Shown: piece by piece, positions 13,309 through 20,387 of the stretch | How the letters are laid out: each line of letters begins with the position of its first letter | How positions within the stretch are numbered: the stretch's first letter is position 1 | Assembly (NCBI GenBank): GCA_034431315.1 | Contig: DAOUDK010000049.1 | Span: 1-64,000, forward strand | Length of the DNA: 64,000 nt | Source of the DNA: JAUWOY01 sp034431315 | GTDB taxonomy: Bacteria > Chloroflexota > Anaerolineae > VGOG01 | Direction: 5' to 3' | Translations under genes and position numbers: made by a program | Notes under the pieces: generated by a model | Told to the model about the DNA's origin: nothing | Seen by the model: the letters and a program-made list of their open reading frames with translations, nothing else | The model's database searches: none

Positions 13309-13401
13309 GTGCGAGGGGTGTCAATGATGTCGAGTCAATTTTCAGACACGCTGTAAGTCGTCCTCAATGCTGGCTAATTTTACCACACTCTGGAAAAAGA
13401 A

Positions 13402-13433
13402 ACAAAAAGGGGTATCGGCTCGCCCGATACCCC
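13402..13433 (-). terminator. Rho-independent terminator
   Basis: On the minus strand a GGGGTATCGG/CCGATACCCC stem is followed by TTTTTGTTTC. It lies downstream of the SWIM-domain gene. Confidence 0.8.
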
Positions 13434-13437
13434 ACTG

Positions 13438-13482
13438 GTAGTGATGACTTCAGTCGTCTCAAGCGACTGAAGTCGCTACTAC
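13438..13482. repeat. Palindromic REP-like element
   Basis: GTAGTGATGACTTCAGTCG pairs with CGACTGAAGTCGCTACTAC around a short loop. It resembles dispersed 'ACTGAAGTCGCTAC' repeats of Chloroflexota. Confidence 0.7.
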
Positions 13483-13508
13483 CTTCCGCATGATCAGCTT
13501 GGGGCCGT

Positions 13509-13757
13509 TTATGCCGCGGCCTCTTCCCCCGGCGCAAGCATCACCCCCAGGATCCTCTCCAGAGCCATGGTGTGGCTGCACACCCCCCGTTTAGCAAAGA
13601 AGTTGCAGCCGCAACTCCACTGCCCCTCGTCGTAGGTCACCTTATACGTATCGTGGTTTCCCTTAAAGGTGACCTGGAACTCGTTGAAAGCGATCCTCTC
13701 GAGCTCCTGGGCGTAGCGCTTGGCCTTCTGGATCTTGCCGATCATCCCTGAGTCCAT
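13509..13757 (-). CDS. SWIM zinc-finger small protein
   Basis: 82 residues with AGGAGG upstream of the ATG. It carries the SWIM zinc-binding pattern CxC-x7-CxH in 'WSCGCNFFAKRGVCSHTMAL' (about 47-66), preceded by a helix and a beta-strand pair. Stand-alone SWIM proteins of this size are common in Chloroflexota and are thought to bind nucleic acid or protein partners. The role is unknown. It has its own terminator downstream, and another hairpin separates it from the isomerase gene, so it is probably a single-gene unit. Confidence 0.75.
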   Translation of the reverse strand: MDSGMIGKIQKAKRYAQELERIAFNEFQVTFKGNHDTYKVTYDEGQWSCGCNFFAKRGVCSHTMALERILGVMLAPGEEAAA

Positions 13758-13804
13758 TTTTGCCTCCTCTGATTAGGTAAGTAACGGACGGCTTCCCAAA
13801 CAAC

Positions 13805-13845
13805 AAAACACCAAGGCAGAACCAAGCCTTAGTGTTTTGGAGTGC
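13805..13845 (-). terminator. Terminator after the isomerase gene
   Basis: AAAACACTAAGGC pairs with GCCTTGGTGTTTT (minus-strand reading, one mismatch), followed by TTGTTGTTTGG. Confidence 0.7.
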
Positions 13846-13957
13846 AGTGTTTACTGATTTGTAAAGCGGACACAATCATAATCGCATCCCCCCAGTGATA
13901 CATCATCAAACCTTGAGAATAGTATACCTCTTTTGCATCCTTTTGTCAAACAGAAGT

Positions 13958-15016
13958 CTACAGTTCAGCCAAGCGCTCTTTGAGGTAATCAATGACTTTT
14001 ACTGGTGTAGGATCAATCTCGTAGAGCATGGCCAGGTAAAAACTGACGTAATCGCCGAAGTGGATGGCCGACAGCATCTGGGCCAGGGGACTCTCGCCGC
14101 GGGCTTCGATTATCTCGTAAGCAATCCCACGCTTGGCTAAGATCTCCTGAGTCACCCGGAACCGTGCTTTGTGGCGCGGGTGATTCAGAGAGGAAACAAG
14201 CATCACCACCAGGATCCGCTCGGCCAACTCTTCCGGAAACTGATAGCCGACCACGGCGTTGTGATTGAACTCCGGCAGTGGCTCGAAGAAGCTCCAGGCC
14301 TTGGCGTTCTCGTTGAGTTGGGTCTTCCAGCGGTGAGCTACTTCGGCCAGGTATCCCGCCCCATAAATCACGGGCAGGTGGCCATAAAGCCGCTTCGCCA
14401 GTTGCTTGGCGGGATTCTCGGTTACGGGGACGGTCTCCTTTATCTCCTCTTGCAGCGTCTCCAGCACGACGGCGGCCTCTTCGAGGTCGGCCTCTTTATC
14501 GCCGATGAAGCCCAGTTTTTGCATGACCCCGATCAAAGAAACGAGGGAGTATCCCAAAGCTGCGCGGGGCTGAGATTGGTAGCGGAAGGTCAACAGAGGC
14601 ACTTCCAATTCTCGTGCCCGCTGGGCCAACTCGCCGTCGGTAGTGATGGCCAGGAGCTTCGCTCCCCGTTCGCGGGCCTGATCAAAGGCGGAGAGGGTCT
14701 CCTCGGTATTGCCAGAGTAGCTGGAGGCGATGACCAGGGTCTCAGCGTTGACGAAGGCCGGCACGGTGTAATCGCGGTTGGTCACGATGGGCACAGCACA
14801 TTCTGGCTCGGCCAAAACACGCAGCAGATCCCCGCCGATGGCCGAGCCGCCCATGCCCAGGACTACGATTTTGTTGACCTGGCGATATTCGGCAGGCAGC
14901 TCCAGGCTCTGCACATTCGCCCAGGCGCGGCGGCATTGCTGGGGCAGCTCGGCGATGCGGCCCAGCATGTCATCGGGGTCTATTTCGTGGAAAAGCGCCC
15001 AGCTATCGAGGTTCAT
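13958..15016 (-). CDS. Bifunctional phosphoglucose/phosphomannose isomerase
   Basis: 352 residues from MNLDSW, a start supported by the AAGG upstream and by TGATG overlap with the preceding small gene. Two SIS domains are present: 'GMGGSAIGGDLL' (about 53-64) and 'IASSYSGNTEETL' (about 92-104) in the first, and 'NENAKAWSFFEPLPEFNHNA' in the second. This matches the PGI/PMI family that interconverts glucose-6-P, mannose-6-P and fructose-6-P. Its products would feed glycolysis and the sugar-nucleotide supply for envelope glycans encoded elsewhere in the window. Confidence 0.88.
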   Translation of the reverse strand: MNLDSWALFHEIDPDDMLGRIAELPQQCRRAWANVQSLELPAEYRQVNKIVVLGMGGSAIGGDLLRVLAEPECAVPIVTNRDYTVPAFVNAETLVIASSYSGNTEETLSAFDQARERGAKLLAITTDGELAQRARELEVPLLTFRYQSQPRAALGYSLVSLIGVMQKLGFIGDKEADLEEAAVVLETLQEEIKETVPVTENPAKQLAKRLYGHLPVIYGAGYLAEVAHRWKTQLNENAKAWSFFEPLPEFNHNAVVGYQFPEELAERILVVMLVSSLNHPRHKARFRVTQEILAKRGIAYEIIEARGESPLAQMLSAIHFGDYVSFYLAMLYEIDPTPVKVIDYLKERLAEL

Positions 15017-15222
15017 CACCTTCGCCCTCCTTCGTTGAGTGTTTTGCGAGAAACTCCGCTGGTGCGAGGCACTCGAAGGCATCTATGCAACCAATCTTCC
15101 GTTGTCTCGCGCTTGATCTCGTTAACCAGCCGATCAATCTTTTCGGAGGTGTCGTATCCCTTTTCACGCAACAGTTGGCCGAATCGGGCGAAAATGTCGA
15201 ATGAGGGGTTCGCTGGTTTCAT
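15016..15222 (-). CDS. Small hypothetical protein upstream of isomerase
   Basis: About 68 residues from MKPANPSF. It is mostly helical and basic ('FGQLLREKGYDTSEKIDRLV', 'EIKRETTEDWLH'). Its stop overlaps the start of the isomerase (TGATG), so the two would be translationally coupled. No ribosome-binding site is visible before the Met. A TACAAT hexamer lies only about 9 nt upstream, so a leaderless mRNA is possible. I do not recognise the family, and the frame could be spurious. Confidence 0.4.
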   Translation of the reverse strand: MKPANPSFDIFARFGQLLREKGYDTSEKIDRLVNEIKRETTEDWLHRCLRVPRTSGVSRKTLNEGGRR

Positions 15223-15261
15223 GCTGCACAAATTGTACCACATTCGGCACAAAAGCGAAAG

Positions 15262-16083
15262 TCAGAACTCCCTCAACGCCACCTTGTAAACCTCTCGCTT
15301 GGGCCAGCCCGCCAGATCAGACACTGCTTTGACTGCCTCTTTCCTCTCTACATCCTCTGCCATCAGCTCGGCCAACACTTCAACCACTTGTTCCTCATCC
15401 CACGTTACTCGTTCCTCCCTCGCCCCCCGGATGACCAGGGTGAACTCACCTCGGGGAGGGTTCTCCTCAAAATGGGCCAGGGCCTGGCTGATGCTCCCTC
15501 GCCAAACCTCTTCATGCACCTTGGTCAGTTCCCGAGCTACGGCAATGCGTCGGTCGCCCAGCACGTCTTTCAGGTCGGCCAGGCTAGCGCGCAGCCTGTG
15601 GGGCGCTTCGAAGGCCACCAGGGTGCGTCTCTCCCTGGCTACCGAGACCAGGAGCTGGCGACGCTGCTTCTGGCGACGGGGTAAGAAGCCGAGATAGAGA
15701 AAGCTGTCGGTGGGCAGCCCTGAGACCACCAAAGCGGTGATCAATGCCGAAGGGCCGGGCACCGGAACTACGGGGATGTCCCGCGCGATGGCCGCTTCGA
15801 TGAGCTCATAGCCTGGATCGAAGAGGCCGGGCATACCCGCCTCGGAAACCAGGGCCACGTCCTTTTGCTGCAGAGTGCTGACAAGCTCGTCCAGCTTGGT
15901 CAGCTTGTTGTGCTCGTAGTAACTGGTGAGAGGCGTCTTGATCTCATAGCGGGTCAAGAGCTTCCGAGTTCGGCGGGTGTCCTCGGCGGCGATGAGGTCC
16001 ACTTCACCCAGAATGCGCAGGGCCCGCAGAGATATGTCCTCCAGGTTGCCAATAGGCGTTCCAACTATGTACAGGGTACCCAC
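15262..16083 (-). CDS. rsmI: 16S rRNA (cytidine-1402-2'-O)-methyltransferase
   Basis: 273 residues from a GTG preceded by GGGGAGG; the frame is open further upstream but has no signal there. Tetrapyrrole-methylase fold with the RsmI signatures 'IVGTPIGNLEDISLRAL' (about 6-22), 'AEDTRRTRKLL' (about 32-42), 'SEAGMPGLFDPG' and 'PGPSALITAL'. The enzyme methylates the ribose of C1402 in the decoding centre with S-adenosylmethionine. It is a single gene in this position, with small hypothetical and isomerase genes downstream. Confidence 0.92.
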   Translation of the reverse strand: MGTLYIVGTPIGNLEDISLRALRILGEVDLIAAEDTRRTRKLLTRYEIKTPLTSYYEHNKLTKLDELVSTLQQKDVALVSEAGMPGLFDPGYELIEAAIARDIPVVPVPGPSALITALVVSGLPTDSFLYLGFLPRRQKQRRQLLVSVARERRTLVAFEAPHRLRASLADLKDVLGDRRIAVARELTKVHEEVWRGSISQALAHFEENPPRGEFTLVIRGAREERVTWDEEQVVEVLAELMAEDVERKEAVKAVSDLAGWPKREVYKVALREF

Positions 16084-16158
16084 TAGTCCTCCCCTCAAAA
16101 CATTCATGTGGCTTGCCACCATTATACAGGATTAGGCGTTTTTAGTCCAGAGGCGATT

Positions 16159-16187
16159 TTGCTATTCGCAAGGGCTGGTGTTATAAT
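16159..16187 (+). promoter_or_regulatory. Sigma-70-like promoter of trmO
   Basis: TTGCTA, 17-bp spacer, TATAAT. It lies about 30 bp upstream of the trmO start. Confidence 0.8.
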
Positions 16188-16219
16188 GGTGTGCACTTCG
16201 AGAAAGGAAACTGAGGCAA

Positions 16220-16705
16220 ATGGAAGAGAATATCCAACGGGAGAGCATCAGCCTTGTGCCCATTGGGCGAGTGGTCAACGACATCGAATACCCAAGCGAC
16301 GTCAAGTGGGAAAGCATCGTCTCCGAGGTAGTCATCGCTCCCCAGTTGGTGGAGGCCCTGGATGGAATAGACGGCTTCTCCCACGTCCTGATCATCTTCT
16401 ACTTGCACAAGGTGGGCGAAGACAGGCGCTCCCGGCTGAAAGTTCATCCTGAGAACAAGGAGGAGTTACCGTTAGTGGGGGTGTTCGCCACGCGGAGCCC
16501 TGTCCGTCCCAACCCCATCGGGGTCACGGTGGTGAAGCTGCTGGAGCGTCAAGAGAACGTCCTGAAAGTGCTGGGGCTGGACGCCTACGACGGCACCCCC
16601 GTGCTGGACGTCAAGCCCTACCTCAGACGGGGTGACTTGATCAAAGAAGCCACCATGCCAGACTGGTTGCTCCGCCTCTGGGAGCTTCAGGATAGTGGAC
16701 GCTGA
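16220..16705 (+). CDS. trmO: TrmO-type tRNA methyltransferase (TsaA/UPF0066 family)
   Basis: 161 residues. Signature 'GVFATRSPVRPNPIGVTVV' (about 88-106) and an N-terminal 'PIGRVVNDIEYPSDVKW'. The family N6-methylates t6A37 in tRNA using S-adenosylmethionine (E. coli TrmO). This copy is the minimal beta-barrel domain without the longer C-terminal extension. The t6A synthesis genes tsaC, tsaB and tsaE lie in the same window but not in the same operon. The start is set by GAGG upstream of the ATG and by the promoter. Confidence 0.85.
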   Translation: MEENIQRESISLVPIGRVVNDIEYPSDVKWESIVSEVVIAPQLVEALDGIDGFSHVLIIFYLHKVGEDRRSRLKVHPENKEELPLVGVFATRSPVRPNPIGVTVVKLLERQENVLKVLGLDAYDGTPVLDVKPYLRRGDLIKEATMPDWLLRLWELQDSGR

Positions 16706-16730
16706 GGAAGCATGGGGCATCAACCACATT

Positions 16731-16759
16731 TTGCCAGAGCTACTGAAACCTGGTATAAT
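16731..16759 (+). promoter_or_regulatory. Sigma-70-like promoter of GNAT gene
   Basis: TTGCCA, 17-bp spacer, TATAAT, about 30 bp before the ATG at 16790. Confidence 0.8.
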
Positions 16760-16789
16760 TACTCGCACCAAAGAAGGGGAGGCGGTGAA

Positions 16790-17203
16790 ATGCGAATCAG
16801 AGACTTTGTGCCCAGCGATGCTCACCAGTTGGTGGAGATTCTGAAAGCCAACCAGCAATATGGACATCCCGAAATTGACGGCCCTGAGGCCATGTCGAGG
16901 GTGCATCAGTGCCAGGCCGCCGAGTTCCTGGTGGCCGAGGAGGACTATAAGGTGGTGGGGCTCATCAGGGGGGTCTACGATGGCTCCAGGGCCATCATTC
17001 ATATTGCCTCAGTGCACCCCAACTACCAGCGGCGCGGCATCGGCAAGGCCCTGGTGCAGGAGATAGCCAAGAGATTCAGCGAACGGGGGGCTTCGTCTTT
17101 GGCCGTGACCGTGCCCGGCGAGCTAGGCTTCTGGAAGAAGGTTGGCTTTCGGCAGACCACCCGCATCATGTTTGCCTACCCCATTGATGACATCCTCGGC
17201 TGA
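16790..17203 (+). CDS. GNAT-family N-acetyltransferase
   Basis: 137 residues from MRIRDF. The start is chosen because GGGGAGG precedes it and the promoter lies just upstream; longer in-frame versions would begin before the promoter. Acetyl-CoA binding motif A is 'SVHPNYQRRGIGKALVQEI' (about 73-91), and motif B is 'GELGFWKKVGFRQTTR'. The substrate is unknown. The gene stands alone and is followed by the first of three related terminator hairpins. Confidence 0.85.
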   Translation: MRIRDFVPSDAHQLVEILKANQQYGHPEIDGPEAMSRVHQCQAAEFLVAEEDYKVVGLIRGVYDGSRAIIHIASVHPNYQRRGIGKALVQEIAKRFSERGASSLAVTVPGELGFWKKVGFRQTTRIMFAYPIDDILG

Positions 17204-17234
17204 TCTGACCGCTAGAGCGCGGACCTGGCAAGCC

Positions 17235-17275
17235 AAAGAAGAGCCTCCCCCTGGTTGTTGAGGGCGAGGCTCTTT
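17235..17275 (+). terminator. Terminator, copy 1 of a repeated hairpin
   Basis: AAGAAGAGCCTC...GAGGCTCTTTG stem-loop. The stem and part of the flank (ACCTGGCAAGCCAAAGAAGA) recur at 19357-19410, and the stem recurs at 18232-18275. Confidence 0.75.
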
Positions 17276-17347
17276 GCAGCTATTGGCTTGTGGCTCTTTG
17301 ACAGCCACTCCATTTTGCTGTATAATTGGAGTGACTGGAGGTGAATC

Positions 17348-17893
17348 ATGGCAGTGAAAGCGAAACAACGAGACAAAGTTCGAGTGCAAGTAGACCTGAC
17401 CACAGCCGAGGCCACCTTGCTGGAGCTTTTGCAGAGGCGCCTGTCAGTCCGTTCGCGGGCCGATCTGCTCCAACAGGCTTATGGCACCTTCCTCTGGATC
17501 GTGGACGAAATGCTATCGGGCCGGCGCATCGTCAGTGTCGAAGCGGGGATGCTGGGTCAGTTGGAGAGGTTCAAAGAACTGATCGTACCAGCGGTAGAGC
17601 CATTGGTCTTTGGGCACTATCAATACCTCGTCACCCGCCCGGAGAAAGGCCGAGAACAGCCCTATCTGAAAGGGCGAAACATGACGGTGGGGCAATTGGT
17701 GTACAAGATGCGGGCCAATCAATTGAGTGTAGAGCAGGCAGCCAAGGACATGGACCTGCCAGTGAGGCAAGTCATGGAAGCCGTTGCCTATTACCAGATC
17801 CACCGCGACCTAATTGAGAGCGAGATGGAAGAAGAAAAGCAATACCTGCTCTCCCAGGGAGTTGAACTTGAGCCTCGCGCTGTACCTCGATGA
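17348..17893 (+). CDS. Antitoxin-like protein with C-terminal DUF433-type domain
   Basis: 181 residues. The N-terminal region 'VRVQVDLTTAEATLLELLQRR' followed by 'SVRSRADLLQQAYGTFLWIV' looks like a ribbon-helix-helix DNA-binding segment. The C-terminal region (about 115-160: 'MTVGQLVYKMRANQLSVEQA', 'AYYQIHRDLI') resembles DUF433, a helix-turn-helix antitoxin domain. The end overlaps the DUF5615 gene by 26 nt, the usual arrangement for DUF433/DUF5615 TA pairs. It probably binds its partner and its own promoter. Confidence 0.7.
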   Translation: MAVKAKQRDKVRVQVDLTTAEATLLELLQRRLSVRSRADLLQQAYGTFLWIVDEMLSGRRIVSVEAGMLGQLERFKELIVPAVEPLVFGHYQYLVTRPEKGREQPYLKGRNMTVGQLVYKMRANQLSVEQAAKDMDLPVRQVMEAVAYYQIHRDLIESEMEEEKQYLLSQGVELEPRAVPR

Positions 17894-18233
17894 CTGTGCC
17901 TTCTCCCACGAATTGAGACGATTGCTGCTCAAAGCCGGACACGACGTTGAGACCCCCGCCGATGTGCGCCCCCCGCTCACTGGTGAGGACGATGCAGCCC
18001 ACTTTGCCCACGCCAAAGCAGTCGGCCGTGCCATTCTCACCTTGAACCCGAGAGACTTCAAGGAACTGCACGACCAGGATCCTGACCATCCTGGCATCCT
18101 CTCCGTATACCAGGATAACGATCCGTCCAAAGACATGAGCCATCGCCAGATCGTCCAGGCGATAGCTAATTTGGAGAGCACCGGCGTTACCGTTGCCAGA
18201 GGGTTTTGGTCACTCAATGCCTACCGTTGGTAA
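17868..18233 (+). CDS. DUF5615 PIN-like toxin
   Basis: About 121 residues from a TTG with AGGGAG six bases upstream; another TTG at 17862 is possible. It has the short Mut7-C/DUF5615 PIN-like pattern: 'LYLDDCAFSHELRRLLLKAG', 'HDVETP', then 'ILTLNPRDFKELHDQD'. Acidic residues Asp (DD), Asp and the RDF motif sit where the PIN-like active site is expected. Family members are presumed RNases paired with DUF433 antitoxins. A terminator follows immediately. Confidence 0.7.
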   Translation: MSLALYLDDCAFSHELRRLLLKAGHDVETPADVRPPLTGEDDAAHFAHAKAVGRAILTLNPRDFKELHDQDPDHPGILSVYQDNDPSKDMSHRQIVQAIANLESTGVTVARGFWSLNAYRW

Positions 18234-18275
18234 AAGAAGAGCCTCGCCCTGGTTGTTGAGGGCGAGGCTCTTTTG
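18232..18275. terminator. Terminator, copy 2 of a repeated hairpin
   Basis: A perfect stem AGAGCCTCGCCCT/AGGGCGAGGCTCT with A-rich and T-rich flanks, starting at the stop codon of the DUF5615 toxin. It can serve both strands. Confidence 0.85.
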
Positions 18276-18317
18276 TCTGGCTGCTCTTCTTTAGCTCAAA
18301 AAGGTGCCATTATGCCT

Positions 18318-18758
18318 TTACGAAGTCTCTTCCGGATCTAGAATGGCCAACCCCACATCGGAAGCTGCCTGGCGCAGCCTGGTGTCTGCACAAACAAACA
18401 CCGGCGACAACGCTCTGAACCCCAGGGCGGCCGTTAACTGCAAGGCATCCAACGTCCTGAGGCCATGCTGCAACACCAGGTCCCTGGCCTGTTGGATGAA
18501 GCCGCTGCGGAAACCGGCTACGATGAGGTCGCCTAATACGTTGTTGGCAAACTGGGTCAGGGCATCATTCATAGCCTGGAAGGTAATTTCGCCCCGGTTC
18601 CGCTTGCGCTGCAAAGCCGAGGCCATTTCGACAATCGCCAGTCCCGAGATGATCAGGACGTTGTCCTGGTCGTCAAAGATGGCGTTGACTCGCTCGGAGC
18701 CAGGCTCCAGGTGATACCGCTTGACCAGGGCGCTGGTGTCAAAGAAGTAGAAAACCAT
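18318..18758 (-). CDS. VapC-like PIN-domain toxin
   Basis: 146 residues from MVFYFFDTSALVKRY; the ATG overlaps the antitoxin stop (TAATG). The PIN active-site acids are seen in 'FDTSALVKRY', 'IVEMASAL', 'LRTLDALQLTAAL' and 'FVCADTRLRQAA'. It is probably a tRNA- or mRNA-cleaving endoribonuclease silenced by the protein encoded just upstream. The length is normal for the family, and all four conserved acids are present. Confidence 0.85.
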   Translation of the reverse strand: MVFYFFDTSALVKRYHLEPGSERVNAIFDDQDNVLIISGLAIVEMASALQRKRNRGEITFQAMNDALTQFANNVLGDLIVAGFRSGFIQQARDLVLQHGLRTLDALQLTAALGFRALSPVFVCADTRLRQAASDVGLAILDPEETS

Positions 18759-19162
18759 TACCGTTCTTCCCGTTCGGCGAGTACCTCCTGAGCCAGAGAA
18801 CCTTCCATTTTGGCCAAACCCTGCCACACCTGTTCCAGAGTAACTTTGGGATTCGCCATGGCCTGGAGACCGTATTCCAACCCGTCGGAGACCAGGTACC
18901 CTTGTTGGCTCAACTCCCGCAAGGCTCGCTGCTTCCGGGGCGTGAATGTGATGCCTTCTTTGGGACGCGAGTGTTCTAGGGCCTGCGCCGTCCGGCTGAA
19001 TTCCAACAGACGTTGGCGGGGATAGGCCGCCAGCATCTCAGAACGCATGATCAGGTAGGCTCCTTGAGCCAAGGCGAGAACGACAAGACCCTCACCCTGG
19101 GCATTCAGCATCTCCATAGGGATGACCACACCTTTACTATCAACCGTAATGCCTATCGCCAT
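18758..19162 (-). CDS. Antitoxin paired with VapC-like toxin (AbrB-like N-terminus)
   Basis: About 134 residues. ATG at 19162 (MAIGITVDSKG) is preferred because AAAGGGG lies upstream. The first 45 residues ('GITVDSKGVVIPMEMLNAQG', 'LVVLALAQGAYLIMR') look like an AbrB/SpoVT swapped-hairpin DNA-binding domain. The C-terminal part is helical and probably binds the toxin. A clear promoter lies just upstream, so the pair is likely autoregulated. Confidence 0.72.
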   Translation of the reverse strand: MAIGITVDSKGVVIPMEMLNAQGEGLVVLALAQGAYLIMRSEMLAAYPRQRLLEFSRTAQALEHSRPKEGITFTPRKQRALRELSQQGYLVSDGLEYGLQAMANPKVTLEQVWQGLAKMEGSLAQEVLAEREER

Positions 19163-19186
19163 CTCTATCACCCCTTTCCTGATAGG

Positions 19187-19215
19187 ATTATAGCATAAAA
19201 CTTGGGAAAAAGCAA
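19187..19215 (-). promoter_or_regulatory. Sigma-70-like promoter of VapBC-like pair
   Basis: On the minus strand: TTGCTT, 17-bp spacer, TATAAT, about 25 bp before the antitoxin start. Confidence 0.8.
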
Positions 19216-19369
19216 TGCAGGTACTTGGCCTGCTGCCGTGGTGCCCCTTCGATAGCCGTCCTTCGGCTAGCGCTCAGGGCAAGCCTCAGCCGGCTTGTGC
19301 GGGTTGCGATATGGAGCATCAGTCCTGCTTCCTCGCTGTGAGGGTGTAGCGAGAAAACCTGGCAAGCCA

Positions 19370-19410
19370 AAGAAGAGCCTCGCCCCGATTGCTGAGGACA
19401 AGGCTTTTTC
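19370..19410. terminator. Terminator-like hairpin, copy 3 (diverged)
   Basis: AAGAGCCTCGCCCC...GAGGACAAGGCTTTTT. It shares the flank ACCTGGCAAGCCAAAGAAGA with the copy at 17223-17275 but has decayed pairing. Confidence 0.6.
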
Positions 19411-19493
19411 ATCTAGTCACTCCGCTTTGGCTCAAACCTGGCGGACCTGAAGTACCTTTTGCGTTCTCAGTATCCCAATGCACCTGGACGGCG

Positions 19494-19530
19494 AAAGCTC
19501 CGATCGTAAGCGACGGTCGGAGCTTCTTTG
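19494..19530. terminator. Stem-loop, probable terminator after cooC
   Basis: AAGCTCCGA pairs with TCGGAGCTT, with TTCTTTG on the plus strand. It lies 40 bp beyond the end of the cooC-like gene. Confidence 0.55.
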
Positions 19531-19570
19531 TTAGGCCAGGATTATGCGAGTGAGGATTCGCAGGGTGAGT

Positions 19571-20344
19571 TCAGAGGCTAGATAGGCCATTGGCGATAGC
19601 TTTGGCCTCCCCCACCATCTGAGGGTCGAGGTCGAAGACCGAGACTCCCCGGCGGTCGGCCTCGATGGCCAGGGAGCTCTCCGAAAGGAAGCCGATCACT
19701 CGAAAGCCGGGCAGACTCTCGGTGATGAAATCCCGGTCGGCCTGGCCCCGCACTTTGTTGCCCACGACGTAAACTTCCTCGATGCCGATGTCAGCAGCCA
19801 AACGAGAGATAGTTTGAGCCGTCCGCAAGCTGCGCTGCCCCGGCTCGACGACGACGATCATGGCGTCAACTGCCCCGGCCGTGCCCCGCCCCAGATGCTC
19901 GATGCCGGCTTCCATGTCGAGGATAATCACCTCAGAGCGCTGCAAAAGCAGATGGCGCACCAGGTGCTTGAGGAGCGCGCTCTCAGGGCAGACGCAGCCA
20001 GTGCCGCCGCCCTTGATGGTGCCCATCACCAGCAGCCTCACGCCGCGCCACTCGGCCGAGAAGCGGTCGGGGATGTCGTCCACGCGGGGGTTCAGCTTGA
20101 AGAAGCCGCCGTACTCCCCCGGCTTGGCCCCGGTGCGCTCGTAGATGAGCTCCTCCATCTCGGCGATGGGGGCGATTTGAGCGGCCACTTCCTCGGGGAA
20201 GCCCAGCGCCGAGGCCAGGTTGGCGTTGGGATCGGCGTCTATGGCCAGCACCCTCTGATCCCGCTCAGCGTAGATATAGGCCAGCAAACTGGCCAGAGTA
20301 GTCTTCCCCACCCCCCCCTTGCCAGTAATAGCGATCTTAGGCAT
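19571..20344 (-). CDS. cooC: CooC-like nickel-insertion ATPase (MinD/ParA family)
   Basis: 257 residues with GGAGG upstream. Deviant Walker A 'GKGGVGKTTLASLLAY' at the N-terminus, 'AIDADPNANLASALG' (about 39), a CxC pair in 'GGGTGCVCPESALLK' (about 115-129) and 'IILDMEAGIEHLGRG'. The CxC motif is the CooC hallmark, used for Ni binding during CO dehydrogenase maturation. No cooS/acsB-type gene is present in this window, so the client enzyme must be encoded elsewhere or the protein may serve another metalloenzyme. Confidence 0.82.
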   Translation of the reverse strand: MPKIAITGKGGVGKTTLASLLAYIYAERDQRVLAIDADPNANLASALGFPEEVAAQIAPIAEMEELIYERTGAKPGEYGGFFKLNPRVDDIPDRFSAEWRGVRLLVMGTIKGGGTGCVCPESALLKHLVRHLLLQRSEVIILDMEAGIEHLGRGTAGAVDAMIVVVEPGQRSLRTAQTISRLAADIGIEEVYVVGNKVRGQADRDFITESLPGFRVIGFLSESSLAIEADRRGVSVFDLDPQMVGEAKAIANGLSSL

Positions 20345-20387
20345 GTTGCCTCCATTCTCTCAATATCCAATACCCAATATCCAGTTT

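Larger units (their letters stand above)
13189..13508. other. Intergenic stretch with three palindromic elements
   Basis: No gene seen. In order it contains a dispersed TGTCATTGCGAG...CTCGCAATGACA element (13229-13308), a terminator for the SWIM protein (13402-13433), and a palindrome with arms of the type GACTTCAGTCG/CGACTGAAGTC (13438-13482). Confidence 0.7.
19163..19570. other. Gene-free stretch with promoter, repeats and terminators
   Basis: No gene seen. It contains the minus-strand promoter of the VapBC-like pair, a TTCGGCTAGCGCTCAGGGCA repeat related to the palindromic elements found inside genes in this window, the third copy of the repeated terminator (19370-19410), and another stem-loop at 19494-19530. 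Confidence 0.6.

Noticed and set aside
12140..13324. A 394-codon minus-strand frame overlapping the flippase-like gene
   Set aside because: It is a shifted frame of a high-GC membrane protein gene, starting inside a palindromic repeat and rich in Arg/Pro/His with no family pattern.
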